Part shown: positions 32,612 to 34,528 of the stretch, piece after piece
Numbering within the stretch: position 1 is the stretch's first letter
Layout of the letters: each line of letters opens with the position of its first letter
DNA from: Xanthobacteraceae bacterium
GTDB taxonomy: Bacteria; Pseudomonadota; Alphaproteobacteria; Rhizobiales; Xanthobacteraceae
Reading direction: 5' to 3'
DNA length: 34,528 nt
Assembly: GCA_019746355.1 (NCBI GenBank)
Contig: JAIESC010000193.1
Coordinates: 1-34,528, forward strand
Translations under genes and position numbers: made by a program
Notes under the pieces: generated by a model
Seen by the model: only the letters and a program-made list of their open reading frames with translations
What the model was told of the DNA's origin: nothing
The model's database searches: none

Positions 32612-33607
32612 ATGACCGCCTGGTTCACTCCGCGTAACATCGTCGTCGCAGGCCTGATCGCGATCCTCGCGCTGATCCCTGTCTATGCCGCGCTGACCGG
32701 CAACACCTTCGTCATGACGCTGTTCACCCGCATCGTCATCCTCAGCATCGCCGCCGTCAGCCTCAACCTGATCATGGGCTTCGGCGGCATGGTCAGCTTC
32801 GGTCACGCCGCCTATCTCGGCATCGGCGGCTACGTGGTCGGCATCCTCGCCAAGGAAGGCATCGACTCCGGCTTCGTGCAATGGCCGCTGGCGCTGGGGG
32901 TGTCGGGCCTGTTCGCGCTCGGCGTCGGCGCGCTCAGCCTGCGCACCCGCGGCGTCTACTTCATCATGATCACGCTCGCCTTCGCCCAGGTGGTCTACTA
33001 CATCGCCAACGGCCTCGATCGCTACGGCGGCGACGACGGGCTGACGATCCAGCGGCGCAGCGAGTTCGCGGGCCTGCTCAATCTGTCGAACCGCACCGCC
33101 TTCTACTATCTCTGCCTCGCGCTGCTGCTCGCCACCGTCTACGTCGTCTGGCGCATGGTCAATTCGCGCTTCGGCCTGGTCATCCAGGGCGCGCGCTCCA
33201 ACGAGCGGCGCATGCGCGCCATCGGCATCCCGACGTTCCGCTACAAGCTGACCTGTTTCGTGATCGCAGGCGTGATCTGCGGGCTCGCCGGCGTGCTGCT
33301 CGCCAACCACACCAACTTCATCAGCCCGGCGCTGATGCACTGGACGCGCTCCGGCGACCTGATCGTCATGGCGGTGCTGGGCGGCATGGGCAGCGTGTTC
33401 GGCCCGGTGATCGGCGCGATCGCGCTCCTCGTGCTCGAGGAGGCGCTGCCGCACCTGATCGGCTTGGTCACCCACGTGTTCACCGGCAGGGAGATCGCCG
33501 CCGCCAAGGAATACTGGCAGCTGATCCTCGGTCCGATGATGCTGCTGATCGTGCTTTACGCCCGCGGCGGCATCGACAGTCTGCTGGCGAGGCCTGCCCG
33601 TGGCTGA
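32612..33607 (+). CDS. livM: LivM-type ABC permease
   Basis: A 331-residue inner-membrane permease, partner of LivH. It has about nine hydrophobic helices, the motif SLNLIMGFGGMVSFGHAAYLGIGGYVVGIL near the N-terminus, the docking loop QGARSNERRMRAIGIPTFRYKLTCFVIAG and the conserved GGMGSVFGPVIGAI late. It follows livH after the repeat element and overlaps livG by 8 bases, so translation of the two is coupled. The substrate is set by LivK and the box context, not by this sequence. Confidence 0.93.
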   Translation: MTAWFTPRNIVVAGLIAILALIPVYAALTGNTFVMTLFTRIVILSIAAVSLNLIMGFGGMVSFGHAAYLGIGGYVVGILAKEGIDSGFVQWPLALGVSGLFALGVGALSLRTRGVYFIMITLAFAQVVYYIANGLDRYGGDDGLTIQRRSEFAGLLNLSNRTAFYYLCLALLLATVYVVWRMVNSRFGLVIQGARSNERRMRAIGIPTFRYKLTCFVIAGVICGLAGVLLANHTNFISPALMHWTRSGDLIVMAVLGGMGSVFGPVIGAIALLVLEEALPHLIGLVTHVFTGREIAAAKEYWQLILGPMMLLIVLYARGGIDSLLARPARG

Positions 33608-34364
33608 CACGCTGCTCAAGGTCGAAGGCCTGACCAAGCGCTTCGGCGGCGTAATCGCGTCCGACAATGTCGTCCTCGACGTGGCGCCGGGCGAGCTGCA
33701 CGCGATCATCGGCCCGAACGGGGCCGGCAAGACCACGCTGATCGGCCAGCTCGCCGGCGAGATCGTGCCCGACGCCGGCCGCATCCATTTCGACGGCCGC
33801 GACATCACCGCGCTGCCGGTCTATGACCGGAGCCTGATCGGGCTCGCCCGCTCGTTCCAGATCACCTCGCTGTTTCCGAACTTCACCGCGCTGCAGAACG
33901 TGGCGCTTGCAGTGCAGGCCCATGCCGGCCATTCGTTCCATTTCTGGCGCGACGCGCGCACCGAAGCTGCGCTGCGCGAGCCCGCGCGCTTGGCGCTCGA
34001 GCGGGTGGGCATCGGCCACCGCGCCGGCGCGGTGGTCGCCCGCATGAGTCACGGCGAGCACCGGCAGATCGAGCTGGCGATGGCGCTTGCGACCGGGCCG
34101 CGGATGCTGCTGCTCGACGAGCCGATGGCAGGGCTTGGGCCGGACGAGTCGGCGCGCATGGTCAGGACGCTGCGCGAGCTCAAGCGCGAGCTGACCATCC
34201 TGCTGATCGAGCACGACATGGAGGCGGTGTTCGCGCTCGCCGACCGCATCACCGTCCTGGTCTATGGCCGCGTGATCGCCTCCGGCGATCCGGCCTCGAT
34301 CCGCGCCAATGCCGAGGTCCGCCAAGCCTATCTCGGCGAGCAGGAGGCGGTGACACATGTCTGA
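33600..34364 (+). CDS. livG: LivG-type ABC ATP-binding protein
   Basis: A 254-residue ATPase of the Liv family. Walker A GPNGAGKTT (38-46), Q-loop in FQITSLFPNFTALQN, signature MSHGEHRQIELA (149-160), Walker B MLLLDEPMAGL (169-179) and switch histidine in IEHDM are present. The signature departs from the canonical LSGGQ, as in many LivG relatives where it reads LS(Y/H)GEQRQLE. It starts with GTG at 33600 inside the end of livM (8-base overlap) and overlaps livF by 8 bases. Confidence 0.93.
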   Translation: MADTLLKVEGLTKRFGGVIASDNVVLDVAPGELHAIIGPNGAGKTTLIGQLAGEIVPDAGRIHFDGRDITALPVYDRSLIGLARSFQITSLFPNFTALQNVALAVQAHAGHSFHFWRDARTEAALREPARLALERVGIGHRAGAVVARMSHGEHRQIELAMALATGPRMLLLDEPMAGLGPDESARMVRTLRELKRELTILLIEHDMEAVFALADRITVLVYGRVIASGDPASIRANAEVRQAYLGEQEAVTHV

Positions 34365-34528
34365 GCCGTTGCTCGCCGTCGACCGGATCGAAACCCGCTG
34401 CGGGCTGAGCCAGGTGCTGTTCGGCATCTCGCTTGCGATCTCCGCCGGCGCGATGGTGACCCTGATGGGGCGCAACGGCATGGGCAAGACCACGACCGTG
34501 CGCTCGATCATGGGATTGACGCCCGCGG
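34357..34528 (+). CDS. livF: LivF-type ABC ATP-binding protein, 5' end only
   Basis: The first 57 codons of the second Liv ATPase. It opens MSEPLLAVDRIETRCGLSQVLFGISL and contains Walker A GRNGMGKTT (38-46), where LivF proteins usually have GRNGxGKTT, unlike GPNGAGKTT of LivG. Its ATG lies in the livG stop region (8-base overlap) and AGGAGG is present 10 bases upstream. The frame runs off the window end. Confidence 0.92.
   Translation, partial: MSEPLLAVDRIETRCGLSQVLFGISLAISAGAMVTLMGRNGMGKTTTVRSIMGLTPA

Noticed and set aside
1..34528. Prophage, insertion sequence or integrative element
   Set aside because: No transposase, integrase, phage structural gene, tRNA or flanking target duplication was seen; gene content is chromosomal metabolism and transport throughout.

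Overview
The window is a GC-rich, gene-dense chromosomal segment with small intergenic gaps. The protein types point to an alphaproteobacterium of the order Hyphomicrobiales, close to Bradyrhizobium, Rhodopseudomonas or Pseudolabrys: an NdvA-type glucan exporter, a short PutA, many stand-alone periplasmic binding proteins (TctC, TAXI, NMT1 types), a box-pathway reductase and Liv-type transport. The assignment is inference from gene content; no rRNA or tRNA gene was seen.

Layout. 1-1547: 5' part of a D-alanyl-D-alanine carboxypeptidase (minus). 1771-3553: SCP2-type thiolase followed by a DUF433/DUF5615 toxin-antitoxin pair (plus). 3557-5374: NdvA-like exporter (minus). 5745-9282: LysR regulator facing an SsuABC/TauABC-type import operon. 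9547-12669: putA without the DNA-binding domain. 12868-15133: small secreted protein, a strong terminator, a HisE homologue, a YqaA-type membrane protein and a repeat-bearing Cys-rich secreted protein (plus). 15150-18997: phytase-like esterase, ModA-like binding protein, small Cys-rich protein and an M24 peptidase-fold protein (minus). 19211-19678: a TctC binding protein that has lost its second half. 19675-23494: GST and MarR on minus, with a divergent MATE, MaoC and tautomerase operon on plus and two palindromes between. 23683-27661: a small helical protein, an intact TctC protein, a TAXI protein and a MetE-like enzyme. 27804-28294: small Cys-rich secreted protein and an inverted pair of intergenic repeats. 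28295-34528: boxA (minus) divergent from livKHMGF (plus, livF cut by the window end).

The most coherent biology is at the right end. BoxA is the reductase of benzoyl-CoA epoxidase. It faces a five-gene branched-chain-type ABC transporter that by context probably imports benzoate or a related aromatic acid. The 740 bp between them hold three copies of, or close matches to, TGCA-N6-TGCA, the pattern known for BzdR/BoxR-type repressors, and one lies over the likely boxA -10. The same gap holds a decayed C-terminal piece of a benzoate-CoA ligase.

The second coherent unit is the MarR-controlled MATE/MaoC/tautomerase operon, which looks like efflux plus modification of a small organic compound. 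I found no CRISPR array, prophage, transposase or clearly new multi-gene defence system.
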